Assembly (NCBI GenBank): GCA_964390795.1
Contig: CAYMLQ010000028.1
Location: 1 to 31,059 of the forward strand
Direction of reading: 5' to 3'
Source: CAYMLQ01 sp964390795
Lineage (GTDB): Bacteria > Verrucomicrobiota > Kiritimatiellia > RFP12 > UBA1067
Length of the DNA stretch: 31,059 bases
Below, one piece after another: positions 16,580-24,322 of this stretch; the stretch's first letter is position 1; each line of letters starts with the position of its first letter. The notes under the pieces were generated by a model. That model saw only the letters and a program-made list of their open reading frames with translations. It was not told where the DNA came from and made no database searches. A program made the position numbers and the translations under genes.

Positions 16580-16608
16580 TTGCCGTTGTCCGACATCTCA
16601 GGTAGCCT
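16580..16608 (+). promoter_or_regulatory. Sigma70-like promoter TTGCCG-N17-TAGCCT
   Basis: The -35 TTGCCG is at 16580-16585 and the -10 TAGCCT at 16603-16608, with a 17-base spacer. The -10 ends seven bases before the ATG at 16616, so transcription would start at or next to the start codon and the mRNA would be leaderless. Confidence 0.65.
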
Positions 16609-16615
16609 CGTCGTT

Positions 16616-17626
16616 ATGACACGGGGCAACCTTCTACAAAAATCAGACATCCAAAGACACTCCCGGCGCAACATCTTGACGCTCACCTACAACGGCAGAG
16701 TCAAGGCTCGCATCGCACGCCTGCATGGGCACGACGAAAACACCTTCTTCGTCGTGAACACCAACTCCATCCCGATTCCTGACGAGATCGAAGATCTTGC
16801 TCAGCAGTCTGGCACCACGCTGGCGGCAAGCCCCACCGAAGATTCCTTTCGGCGACTAGTCGCAGAAGCCATCATCGCGGAGGCAATCGAGAACGCGCCC
16901 GAGCATCTGCTCGAAATCACGGGCGTCTCGTTCAGTTGGCCCGACGGGACGCTGGTGGCCTTGGAACGCGACACGCGCGAACGGGAAGAGCGGGTCGACG
17001 GCTTGATCCGCGAAGTGAAGCTCAGGCTTCGTGCGAAGCTCACCGAACGTATCCCGGTCTTCGACTGGGTTCCGCCGCCCACGGAGTACAGCGCTGCGCC
17101 GCGCACCCCCGCCATCGCCGCGACGACGGCGAAGGCGGCTACGGCGCGCGCGACATCCGACGAGGAGCCAGAGGCGGCAGCAGAGCCCGAGCCTGAGCTT
17201 GACTTCACGATCCGCGACGAAGCGCTGCGCCCGAGCGACGCTGTCATCGCGAAAATCCGCGAGGCCGTGCGCGTCATCCGCGAAAACGATACTCCACAGC
17301 GACTCCCCGCCGGAGCACGCAAGGTCGTGGAGGCGTCTGCTCCGGGCGTACTGATCTGGACCGGCAACAAGGCGATCTCGTGCCCGTCGCTTGGAGACGC
17401 GCTCGTGGCGGGGCGTGCTCACGCACTGAAGAAATCCGCGAACAGCCAGACCGCGCAGGATACCGTGATCATCGACTGGGACGGGGAGCAGCCCGTGCTC
17501 GTGCGCCGGTTCAAGCCGGGCTCAGGCGCAGCCGCGTATCGCTGCGAGGACTTCGCAAAACCAGCGAAGCCAGAGGCACAAGAAGAGACGGTCGAGCAGC
17601 CCGCGGCAGCCGAGGTGTTGCCATGA
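16616..17626 (+). CDS. Unknown 336-aa protein, probably translated from a leaderless mRNA
   Basis: I choose the ATG at 16616 (MTRGNLLQKSD) rather than the TTG at 16580, because that TTG is part of a promoter ending seven bases before the ATG. The protein is soluble: an N-terminal alpha/beta region (to about residue 150) rich in charged residues, an Ala/Thr/Pro/Glu linker (about 165-205), and a C-terminal domain (VIAKIREAVRVIREND, GVLIWTGNKAISCPS) ending in an acidic Ala/Pro/Glu tail. No family is recognised. It starts a run of overlapping genes, since its stop overlaps the next ATG (ATGA). Confidence 0.85.
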   Translation: MTRGNLLQKSDIQRHSRRNILTLTYNGRVKARIARLHGHDENTFFVVNTNSIPIPDEIEDLAQQSGTTLAASPTEDSFRRLVAEAIIAEAIENAPEHLLEITGVSFSWPDGTLVALERDTREREERVDGLIREVKLRLRAKLTERIPVFDWVPPPTEYSAAPRTPAIAATTAKAATARATSDEEPEAAAEPEPELDFTIRDEALRPSDAVIAKIREAVRVIRENDTPQRLPAGARKVVEASAPGVLIWTGNKAISCPSLGDALVAGRAHALKKSANSQTAQDTVIIDWDGEQPVLVRRFKPGSGAAAYRCEDFAKPAKPEAQEETVEQPAAAEVLP

Positions 17627-18546
17627 CCAACGACCCGAAGCGCAACCCGCTATCAGCCAAGCCGCCGGAAAGCTACCACCGACTGAAGAACTCAGAGCGA
17701 TTTCGCAAGATTCTCGGCCGCGCTCCAAGGCCAGAGGATTATTACGGAATCCACACCACCGACAGCCGCGCTGTAGCCGCCGCATACGCGATCTCCGCGT
17801 GGACCCTTCGTGGGCAGAAGGAAGATGACTTCCCTGTCCTCATCCGCCTGAGGACTACAGGGATCGAGCCGCTCCCGGACGTGGACGCGATGCTGTCTGG
17901 AAGCGAGCTGTACGAGGACATCCGCAAAGACGTGCAGCGCGCGCTACAGCGCGGCGAAAGCGTCGACAGCCTCGTCAAGGAGTATGAAGAGTTCACGCTT
18001 GAGCCGGAGGTGGTCGGCCTGATCGGCACCGACCCGGCGGCAGTAATCTTTGACGAGGTGCAGATGTACCCCGGCAACCCAATCGCCCTGCTGCTGGAGC
18101 ATGCGACCGGACCCAACCCGGTGCAGCGGTTCGCAGCCACTGGCGAAGTACCGCACAAGGCCTTGAGCGAGGTAGTGCGGCAGCGTCGGTATACGCGCGA
18201 CTTCGACTTGGATCGGGTGGCGGGAATCGATGCCGTGCAACCTTGGTGGCCTGAAATCGTCAACGAAGACGATGAAGGCGACATCGAGAAGATCCGCGAC
18301 GCTGGATGGGACGCCATCACTTTCGAAGATGCCGCGGGTGGCACGATCCGGCCGAAGACGAAAACGATCTATGGCAACGCCAAGGGCGGCGAGCAGGATT
18401 ACCACGGCACGACCGCTGGCGTGCTCCGCAAGGCTTTCCCCGGGGTCCAGCTCGGTCGCGGGTATCGCTGGCAACCGCAGGACACCATCAAGGTGAAGAT
18501 GCGTGGCGCGGAAGGCGGTTACGAAGACGACGAGGAGGGGTACTGA
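17623..18546 (+). CDS. Unknown 307-aa protein
   Basis: The start at 17623 lies in the ATGA overlap and gives MTNDPKRNPLSAK. The region YYGIHTTDSRAVAAAYA near residues 40-56 resembles the loop and helix of enzymes that read a substrate-like terminus, including ADP-ribosyltransferase folds, but no full motif set is present, so I do not assign an activity. The C-terminus has a long acidic patch (NEDDEGDIEKI) and ends GYEDDEEGY. No membrane helix. It is coupled to both neighbours by overlapping stop/start codons (ATGA and TGATG), so the three products are made together. Confidence 0.85.
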   Translation: MTNDPKRNPLSAKPPESYHRLKNSERFRKILGRAPRPEDYYGIHTTDSRAVAAAYAISAWTLRGQKEDDFPVLIRLRTTGIEPLPDVDAMLSGSELYEDIRKDVQRALQRGESVDSLVKEYEEFTLEPEVVGLIGTDPAAVIFDEVQMYPGNPIALLLEHATGPNPVQRFAATGEVPHKALSEVVRQRRYTRDFDLDRVAGIDAVQPWWPEIVNEDDEGDIEKIRDAGWDAITFEDAAGGTIRPKTKTIYGNAKGGEQDYHGTTAGVLRKAFPGVQLGRGYRWQPQDTIKVKMRGAEGGYEDDEEGY

Positions 18547-19172
18547 TGCCGCCTCGCAAGACCCCAGGTCAGGCGTTCATGGACTCGCTGCTAGAGATGG
18601 GCATCGACTCCCTGCGCGAGACGATCCAGACGGCGTTCTCCGCCGAACAGGCATTCCAACCGCAGGCGCAGAACCTGCCCAGGTTCAACTGCAACGCGCC
18701 CGGATGTGGCACGCACACGCAAAGCGCTTGCATGAGCTGCAAGCGACCGTACTGCACACGGCACTCAGAATGGCGCCGTGCGGACGGTTTCGTGATCTGC
18801 CACCGGTGCTTTCAGTTCCTGTGGGCTTCCGGCAAGGAAGCTGCTGGCCGGGGCTCCTGGGACGCCTTCCAGCGCGCGAACGGGCAGTACGCGCGTAGCC
18901 CGATGCCGCCTCCCGTTCAGGCGGCCCCGCCGCCGCCTCCTTCTCCGCCCCCTCCTCCGCCTCGCTCCCGAGATCAGGCCCCGTGGGAGGTGCTCGGCAT
19001 CGAGCCTGACGCCACGGAAGAGCAGATCAAGAAGGCGTACCGCGCCGTTGCGGCTCGCTGCCACCCAGATGCCGTCCCCGCAGAGGAGCGGGAGGCGGCC
19101 AAAGAGGCGTTCATCCGCGCATCGACAGCGTACGATGCCATGCTATCTGCGTTGAAGGCGTCACAGAGGTAA
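18546..19172 (+). CDS. Zinc-finger / J-domain co-chaperone
   Basis: A 208-residue protein from the ATG in the TGATG overlap. Residues about 45-85 hold Cys/His pairs (CNAPGC, CMSCKRPYCTRH, CHRC) consistent with two zinc sites. A proline-rich linker with several PPPP runs follows (about 120-140). The C-terminal 65 residues form a J domain (PWEVLGIEPDATEEQIKKAY) with the HPD motif in RCHPDA, the tripeptide that stimulates Hsp70 ATPase. I infer recruitment of the host DnaK to a substrate chosen by the zinc finger, for example in capsid assembly or host takeover. The J domain is at the C-terminus rather than the N-terminal position of classical DnaJ. Confidence 0.9.
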   Translation: MPPRKTPGQAFMDSLLEMGIDSLRETIQTAFSAEQAFQPQAQNLPRFNCNAPGCGTHTQSACMSCKRPYCTRHSEWRRADGFVICHRCFQFLWASGKEAAGRGSWDAFQRANGQYARSPMPPPVQAAPPPPPSPPPPPPRSRDQAPWEVLGIEPDATEEQIKKAYRAVAARCHPDAVPAEEREAAKEAFIRASTAYDAMLSALKASQR

Positions 19173-19179
19173 GCGACTC

Positions 19180-19857
19180 ATGCCGAAGACATCGAACCTT
19201 CGATCCGAACTGACCGAGATCAAACAGGCCTCGGATAACAGCTTCACGATCGCCGTGCTGGTTTGGGAGATGCCTGGCGGCAAGGGCGGCGAAGACGCGG
19301 TGCGGTTTCGCTTCAAGTCGCACGCGAATCCAGCGCTCTGGTGGCGCCTGAACATGACCGAAGCGGCGCAAGTGAAACCGTCGGACCGAAAGCGCCAAAA
19401 GTATACGAACGCGCAGTACAACAAAGCGCTGCGTACCGCGACCGACGCGCTCAACGCGTACATCGTGCGCGAGAGCGATGAGCGCACGCCCGGGTCGTCA
19501 GGCAGCGCGAAGAAGATGGCAAAGAACCGCGGTTCGCTTCCGCTGCGCACGCTGCGATACGGGGCGCTGCCCAGCGAGATAGACTTCTTTCTGAGCGTTT
19601 CGGATCGCTTCGACTCGCCGTTCGCGTACTACATGATGTTCGATCCGCCGGACGCGGCGACCGTGGAGCGCGCTGCGCACAACGGAGGAATCGAGCTTGC
19701 CCACCGCAACGGCATGACCACTCTCGTCAGCCCGCGCGATATGTACAACCTGATCGACTCGCTGCGGATGCTCGGCACCGAGATGGACAACAGCCGCGCG
19801 ATGGCCATCGCCTCTGCGCTGCTGGAGGCCGCAGGTTTCGACTGGGTTAGAGAGTAG
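19180..19857 (+). CDS. Unknown 225-aa protein
   Basis: The start MPKTSNLRSEL follows AGAGGTAAG. The N-terminal half looks like a beta-rich domain (NSFTIAVLVWEMPGG, DAVRFRFKSHANP). A basic segment (KPSDRKRQKYT and SGSAKKMAKNR) follows, then an alpha/beta C-terminal half (FAYYMMFDPPDA, GMTTLVSPRDMYNLIDSLRML). No membrane helix and no family recognised. It sits six bases ahead of the HNH gene. The KTS near its N-terminus may be a weak form of the RKTSR tag. Confidence 0.85.
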   Translation: MPKTSNLRSELTEIKQASDNSFTIAVLVWEMPGGKGGEDAVRFRFKSHANPALWWRLNMTEAAQVKPSDRKRQKYTNAQYNKALRTATDALNAYIVRESDERTPGSSGSAKKMAKNRGSLPLRTLRYGALPSEIDFFLSVSDRFDSPFAYYMMFDPPDAATVERAAHNGGIELAHRNGMTTLVSPRDMYNLIDSLRMLGTEMDNSRAMAIASALLEAAGFDWVRE

Positions 19858-19863
19858 GCCAGC

Positions 19864-20652
19864 ATGGCACGTGCGCGCACAAGCCGCGGAAGGCAGCCGC
19901 GTCGCCAGGGACAGGGCGCCCAGACCGAGCTGCGCTACGTCGACCCTGGACGGCAACGGCTCGACGCGTTCGAGCGAGACTGCTGCATCCTTCTATCCGG
20001 CATGGCGCTCGGGCAGGACGTGAGCGACCTGGTCAAGAAGCTGCGGGATGACGCCAAACGCTTGCAAAAAGCGGGGTTTACCGAACAGCAGATCGAGCGC
20101 GCGATGAAGCGCGCTGAGCGAGAGATGGCTCCAGGGCTGAAGAAGCTCACCGGGGTCGATGTGCGCAAGCAACCGCGCCTCTTCGAAAACCCGTCGAAGA
20201 TCACATTGTCGAAGGGCAAGGTCGCGACCGTCGACCCCGAGGACGCAGCCAAACAAGGCAAGCACTCCTGGTATTACGGGTTCCGCGGCTACGCGATGCG
20301 CTCGAAGCTGATGCCGAGCGGCAGGCGCAAGACCGTGTCGATGCACCGCGAGATCTTGGGCGCCAAGGACCACGAAGAGGTCGACCACATCAACGGCGAC
20401 CGGCTCGACAACAGGCGCGAGAACCTTCGCGTCCTTGGCAGGAGCGCAAACCTGCACAATCGCGGCGCCTACGGACCCTCGGGGCTCAAAGGCGTCTCGT
20501 GGGACAGGCGCAAGAAGAAGTGGCGCGCTGAGATCGGCAAGAACGGCAAGCGCGCCTGGCTCGGCTACCACACCACGAAGGAAGACGCGGAGCGCGAGTA
20601 CCGCAAGGCGTCCAAGAAGCTCTACACCGGCAAGGACAGGGCGGCACGATGA
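19864..20652 (+). CDS. HNH endonuclease with AP2-like DNA-binding domain and tagged N-terminal extension
   Basis: The N-terminus is MARARTSRGRQPRRQ, carrying the basic tag. Residues about 25-110 form a separate helical domain (SDLVKKLRDDAKRLQKAGF). From about residue 130 the protein matches HNH homing-type nucleases: SMHREILGA, then EEVDHINGDRLDNRRENLRV with the characteristic His and Asn residues, then an AP2-like segment (GLKGVSWDRRKKKWRAEIG and WLGYHTTKEDA) that binds DNA. Free-standing enzymes of this type usually lack the first domain, so this looks like an endonuclease fused to, or inserted at the end of, a viral gene. The stop overlaps the next start (ATGA). Confidence 0.88.
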   Translation: MARARTSRGRQPRRQGQGAQTELRYVDPGRQRLDAFERDCCILLSGMALGQDVSDLVKKLRDDAKRLQKAGFTEQQIERAMKRAEREMAPGLKKLTGVDVRKQPRLFENPSKITLSKGKVATVDPEDAAKQGKHSWYYGFRGYAMRSKLMPSGRRKTVSMHREILGAKDHEEVDHINGDRLDNRRENLRVLGRSANLHNRGAYGPSGLKGVSWDRRKKKWRAEIGKNGKRAWLGYHTTKEDAEREYRKASKKLYTGKDRAAR

Positions 20653-20876
20653 ACCGGCGCGTTGTCATGCCGAACGGACGCGCCTCGCACCCCAACGCGC
20701 AGCCTGACGAGATCTGCGTGCGTCGCGACCGCATCGTCTGGCTGCTGCCGCGAGCCGCTGGCGTCGTGCGTGAGCTTCAGACCATGCGCGGCCTGAAAGA
20801 ATCTATCCCAATCGTCCCTGGAGTCGGACTCATGGTGATCACGCCTCCCTATGATCAGCGCTTCTTCGATGACTAG
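20649..20876 (+). CDS. Small unknown protein (75 aa)
   Basis: A compact product beginning MNRRVVMPNGR and ending QRFFDD, with a central hydrophobic strand-helix pattern (DRIVWLLPRAAGVVRELQTM) but no clear membrane helix. The start overlaps the HNH gene stop as ATGA. No family is recognised. Confidence 0.75.
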   Translation: MNRRVVMPNGRASHPNAQPDEICVRRDRIVWLLPRAAGVVRELQTMRGLKESIPIVPGVGLMVITPPYDQRFFDD

Positions 20877-20888
20877 GAGAGAATAGCA

Positions 20889-21203
20889 ATGGAAGGTATC
20901 CCCCGCTTCACCGATTCAGCAGTCTTCTACAACGGTCCGTACGTCAAGCCTGGGGGCGGCTTGAGCAAGCAGATCGTGATCGGGCGCCTGAACACCTCGT
21001 CGCGCGATCTCGTGACCAAGGTGGCCAAGCTGCTGTCGAAGGACGGCGGTCACCCCGGGACGGTCGTGACCGCTGAGATTGTAGGCAAGAACTTCCACGT
21101 CCGCACCAAGGACGGCAGGCAGGTTCAGGTTCCCGCGGTCCTCAAGCGTGCCATGGCTGCTCGCAAGCGCGAAATTCGTAAAATGGCGAAGACCTCGCGT
21201 TGA
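20889..21203 (+). CDS. Small basic protein with C-terminal KMAKTSR tag
   Basis: A 104-residue product with AGGAGAG upstream, starting MEGIPRFTDS. The middle looks like a small beta barrel (HPGTVVTAEIVGKNFHVRT, DGRQVQVPAVL). The end is a basic helix (KRAMAARKREIRKMAKTSR) that stops on the KTSR element seen at the ends of other products. Nucleic-acid binding is plausible from the charge but no family is recognised. Confidence 0.85.
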   Translation: MEGIPRFTDSAVFYNGPYVKPGGGLSKQIVIGRLNTSSRDLVTKVAKLLSKDGGHPGTVVTAEIVGKNFHVRTKDGRQVQVPAVLKRAMAARKREIRKMAKTSR

Positions 21204-21243
21204 GATTGATTGGCGCGGCACGGTCGCGCAAGGGGGGGTCAGC

Positions 21244-22290
21244 GTGGCCAACGTCAGGTACGTTCGATACAACAACAAGCGGGGGTTCGTGGTCCGCGGC
21301 GGCCCGGTGGTACAGCCTTCGGGCGCGGACAGCCACATGGCGCGCTCCTTCTATTTGGTGAGCCAGCTTGAGGCCGCGAACTGGGGCACCGTACAGAATT
21401 ACGACGGCGCCGGAATGTCCGCAGGCCCCATCCACGTGGTCGCCGTCCTTCCGTCAAGCATGAGCCAGGGCGCGCTCTGGAAGATGCTGCGAAACATCTT
21501 CGACGCGTCGTCGGCCGTCCCCGTGCAGCTTTTGCATCGCAAGCTCGCCTCGCTTGGCTGGGGAATTGACGATCGCGGCGTGCTGCGAGACTCGTCTGGC
21601 AACGCTGTTCCAGGAGCGGCGCTGCGCGAGGAGCTGTCCGGCCCGAACGGCGTTGTTCCAGAGTCCGGTCCCGTGCACGATCGAGCCAAGAACTGGGCGC
21701 TGCTTTTCCACGGCACATTCACGGACCCGAGTTCGTATCCGGCGCAGTACGAGTCGGCCGTCGACTGGATCACCGGAAACTTCGACGCCGAGGCTGACGC
21801 ATACCGCAAGTATGTGCCTGGGCTGACCGGCAGCGATGCTGACGTGAAACGCTGGGTGCGCAACGCTACCATGCAGCAGGTCGGCCCTTACCTAGACCTC
21901 GCAATGGCCGCCTACCACGCCTTCTCAGTGCGTGCTCCAAGCCCAGTCAGAAACGCGCTCAAGCGCGTTCTCGCCCAAAACGTCGGCAACGTACGGGATT
22001 TCGCAAAAACGCTCACTCGCGAGCTTGAGCGGCTTTCCCTGGACAAGTGGGATGTCCGAGCGCGACGGATCAAGGCCACGATTGCCCGCAGCGGCTTGTG
22101 GCCAGAAGACGTCGTCGAGGACGTCTACCCAGACGCGCAGGCCGCTTCGATGCGACAGTACGCGGAGGACGCTGGCGAGGGAGCGTCCGAGAACGCGTCT
22201 TCTTTATTCGGAGGGCTCGTGGTCCTTCTTGCGTTCAGCGCAGCAGGGTACTTTATGTTCTGGAAGGACAGGAAGAGGCTCGGCGAGTGA
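21244..22290 (+). CDS. 348-aa protein with C-terminal membrane anchor
   Basis: I choose the GTG at 21244 (VANVRYVRYNN) because it follows a strong purine run (AAGGGGGGGTC), although the frame is open further upstream to 21148, inside the previous gene. The product has a mixed soluble body, including a region around residues 130-215 (NWALLFHGTFTDP, QYESAVDWITGNFDAEADAY) and a helical bundle-like second half (LKRVLAQNVGNVRDFAKTL). It ends with one hydrophobic helix (SLFGGLVVLLAFSAAGYFMF) and WKDRKRLGE. No family is recognised. It is another tail-anchored membrane protein of this genome. Confidence 0.85.
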   Translation: MANVRYVRYNNKRGFVVRGGPVVQPSGADSHMARSFYLVSQLEAANWGTVQNYDGAGMSAGPIHVVAVLPSSMSQGALWKMLRNIFDASSAVPVQLLHRKLASLGWGIDDRGVLRDSSGNAVPGAALREELSGPNGVVPESGPVHDRAKNWALLFHGTFTDPSSYPAQYESAVDWITGNFDAEADAYRKYVPGLTGSDADVKRWVRNATMQQVGPYLDLAMAAYHAFSVRAPSPVRNALKRVLAQNVGNVRDFAKTLTRELERLSLDKWDVRARRIKATIARSGLWPEDVVEDVYPDAQAASMRQYAEDAGEGASENASSLFGGLVVLLAFSAAGYFMFWKDRKRLGE

Positions 22291-22336
22291 TCGGTCACCT
22301 GCGGTCCGGGTCTGGCGCAACACTCCGGCGCCATGC

Positions 22337-22342
22337 TAGCCT
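22337..22342 (+). promoter_or_regulatory. Possible extended -10 TGC-TAGCCT
   Basis: TG-C-TAGCCT lies between the gene ending at 22290 and the basic gene at 22389. The hexamer matches the -10 used at 16603. No TTG-type -35 is present 17 bases upstream, so the call depends on the extended TG. Confidence 0.35.
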
Positions 22343-22388
22343 GCCGCTGTTCCGGGCGGTCCCTGTGATGTGAGGAGCGAGGTAACCG

Positions 22389-22772
22389 ATGGAAGCGAAC
22401 AAGAAGAAGAACAAGGTCGGATCCAAGAAGGGCTACAGGGTCTTTCTGCTCACGCGAGAGAGTGACCGCACGTACAGCGCCTCGCGTATCGGGCGCCTTG
22501 CGAAGGGGCTTTCCACCAAGGAAGCACTCGATGTTCTGAAGGCCCTCGCGCCCCGGAAGAGCACCACGGCGGTCGCCGTGACCAAGACCGGCACGATTCA
22601 CCTCGCGGCACGCAAGGGCAAGGCTGGCGGCAAGAACCGCACGAGTGCGCGAGTCGCGCGCCTTGCCGCACGCGCGCGCAAGCCAGGGACGATCAGCGAG
22701 CAGCGCAAGATGAGCGCGAAGAAGGCGCGTCGCAGCAAGAAGGGCGGCAAGCGCAGGACTTCGCGCAATTAA
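22389..22772 (+). CDS. Small highly basic protein ending RRTSRN
   Basis: A 127-residue product with GAGGAGCGAGG upstream. It starts MEANKKKNKVG, has a short folded segment (GYRVFLLTRESDRTYSA and STKEALDVLKALAPRK, possibly a beta-alpha unit), and then a long Lys/Arg/Ala/Ser tail that includes GGKNRTSARVARLA and ends GGKRRTSRN. I infer DNA or RNA binding from charge. With the protein at 8731 it is a second candidate genome-condensing protein. Confidence 0.85.
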   Translation: MEANKKKNKVGSKKGYRVFLLTRESDRTYSASRIGRLAKGLSTKEALDVLKALAPRKSTTAVAVTKTGTIHLAARKGKAGGKNRTSARVARLAARARKPGTISEQRKMSAKKARRSKKGGKRRTSRN

Positions 22773-22813
22773 CTCGTAGGTGCTTGAAAACTGCGGGGCG
22801 CAGGAGTTTCACC

Positions 22814-23176
22814 ATGTCGAATTATGTCTCGGATCATGGTCTCTACGGTTACAGCATGTTTGGCGACGCGGCTTCTGATGTTGCAGTGGCGCAGGCTCAG
22901 CACGCCGCTGCGACTGGCTCCGGCTCTGGCCCGCGAGCGCGTAGCGAAGCAGATCGAATCCGCGAAGCGGAGCGCGAGATCTCGCGCGCCGCTTCCCAGC
23001 GTCCTCCCCACCGAGACCTGGTCGAGATGCGTGCGCTCTTGAACCGATCTGGATTCAATAGGCTTGACGGTTCCGCAAAGCGCGTATGGTACAGCTACTT
23101 CGTGCGCGTCGCTGCCACAACCACCGGACGCGTGGCGGAGTTCGCAGCGCTGAGCGCGGCAGCATCGCGCATCTGA
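22814..23176 (+). CDS. Unknown 120-aa protein
   Basis: The start at 22814 (MSNYVSDHGLYGYSMFG) follows GCAGGAG, which favours it over the in-frame ATG at 22784. The N-terminus is Gly/Tyr-rich, an Ala/Ser/Gly spacer follows, and the rest is charged and helical (ARSEADRIREAEREISRAA). The last part (RVAEFAALSAAASRI) is a short amphipathic helix. No family is recognised. Confidence 0.8.
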   Translation: MSNYVSDHGLYGYSMFGDAASDVAVAQAQHAAATGSGSGPRARSEADRIREAEREISRAASQRPPHRDLVEMRALLNRSGFNRLDGSAKRVWYSYFVRVAATTTGRVAEFAALSAAASRI

Positions 23177-23201
23177 ACTGACTGCACACGGAGTACGCAC
23201 A

Positions 23202-23636
23202 ATGTCCTACCAGCCTGTCATGCGTCCGTGGAAGCCAGAGATCTACTCACTCGGCAGCCGTAGCCGGTACGCGCAGTACCCGACGTTCGTGCGCACCTCG
23301 ATTCCGGGCGCGGGGTTCAACCGTCAGCTCGTGATGGCGTCGCAGCCTCTCATGCTGAACGGCATGGGGGCACTTGGCTCTCCGCTAGACCCGATGGCGA
23401 TCGTGAATACGACAGCGGGCCTGCTCACGAACCCAGATGCCACGCTGCGTCAGAGGGGCCCTGAGATCGTGCGCGCGGTTGACGCGCACGTGATGGCACC
23501 GCTCGTTGAGTCGGTCGTCAAGAACGCCAAGCCGTACATCCTCAAGTACGTGCTGCCGGTGTACGCGGTGATCACTGTCGGCGCAGTGCTCGGCGCTGTG
23601 TATGGCTACAAGATTTCCAAGAAGGTAGGTGCGTGA
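23202..23636 (+). CDS. Small membrane protein (144 aa)
   Basis: Starts MSYQPVMRPWK. The first 100 residues are soluble with many Pro, Arg and Met residues (RSRYAQYPTFVRTSIPG). A hydrophobic helix near residues 117-137 (VLPVYAVITVGAVLGAVYGY) precedes a short KISKKVGA end. It fits the same plan as the other one-helix membrane proteins. Its stop overlaps the ATG of a 12-residue minigene (TGATG). Confidence 0.85.
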   Translation: MSYQPVMRPWKPEIYSLGSRSRYAQYPTFVRTSIPGAGFNRQLVMASQPLMLNGMGALGSPLDPMAIVNTTAGLLTNPDATLRQRGPEIVRAVDAHVMAPLVESVVKNAKPYILKYVLPVYAVITVGAVLGAVYGYKISKKVGA

Positions 23637-23674
23637 TGACTCGCCGTAGAACGTCTCTTGGCGATACGCAATAA
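23636..23674 (+). CDS. Minigene MTRRRTSLGDTQ
   Basis: Thirteen codons including the stop, with the ATG overlapping the preceding TGA (TGATG). The peptide carries the same RRRTS element that begins the gene at 14967 (MARRRTSR). It may be a translated micropeptide or what remains of a tagged gene whose body was deleted. Too short to call firmly. Confidence 0.35.
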   Translation: MTRRRTSLGDTQ

Positions 23675-23716
23675 CCTGACTCGGATGTTCAGTTCATCAC
23701 ACAAAGCGGGGCAAAC

Positions 23717-24313
23717 ATGACTATCAGCAAACGCGATCTTTTCACCATGAACGAGCGCCAGCAGGCAGCTGGCAAAAAGATGTGGCAGAAGTCGGAGGGG
23801 ACTGGCGCACTCGCCATGTCGTCCACCGACTACGAGATGATGTCTCTGAAGACGTGGGTTCGCTATGTCGACAGCAAGGGCGCGGAGATCGGTGTGATCG
23901 AATGCGAGCTGTACCATCAGCCGAACGCGGACGGTCAGGCCGTCGGCATGCTTTGCGGCATGTGCCCGAAGTGCGGCGAGTGCTTCCTCGTCAACGAGGG
24001 CAACAAGACCATGCACCTCGGTGACATCACCTACGGACGCGCCCCGGCGTGGCTCAAGACGCACTGGTCCTACCACAAGCGCCAGATGAACCAGATCGTC
24101 TCGGACTCTGATAAGATCCCGATGGTGTCGAGCCCCGAGCGCTGGGCCTGCGACTACTGCAAGTCGTGGTGCGTGAAGGTCACCGAGAACGTGGCAAGCG
24201 ACCACTACAAGGGCGTGACGTTCGTGGCCAGCAGCTTCGGCCCCGAGTCGATGAAGTCCACGGACCCCACAAGCCGAACGCCAGACAAGACGTCGACTGA
24301 TTTCGACATCTGA
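23717..24313 (+). CDS. Zinc-ribbon-like protein (198 aa)
   Basis: Starts MTISKRDLFTMNERQ. Two clusters of cysteines stand out: CGMCPKCGEC near residues 76-85 and CDYCKSWC near 146-153, about 60 residues apart, which could form one split zinc ribbon or two sites. The sequence between contains aromatic and His residues (WLKTHWSYHKRQMNQ). The C-terminus is Ser/Thr/Asp-rich. No membrane helix. The fold suggests nucleic-acid or protein binding but no family is assigned. It lies between two membrane-protein genes. Confidence 0.85.
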   Translation: MTISKRDLFTMNERQQAAGKKMWQKSEGTGALAMSSTDYEMMSLKTWVRYVDSKGAEIGVIECELYHQPNADGQAVGMLCGMCPKCGECFLVNEGNKTMHLGDITYGRAPAWLKTHWSYHKRQMNQIVSDSDKIPMVSSPERWACDYCKSWCVKVTENVASDHYKGVTFVASSFGPESMKSTDPTSRTPDKTSTDFDI

Positions 24314-24322
24314 GGAACCGCT

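Noticed and set aside
17740..17800. ADP-ribosyltransferase assignment for the 307-aa protein
   Set aside because: Only a short stretch resembles the fold. The catalytic Glu context could not be identified, so no activity is assigned.
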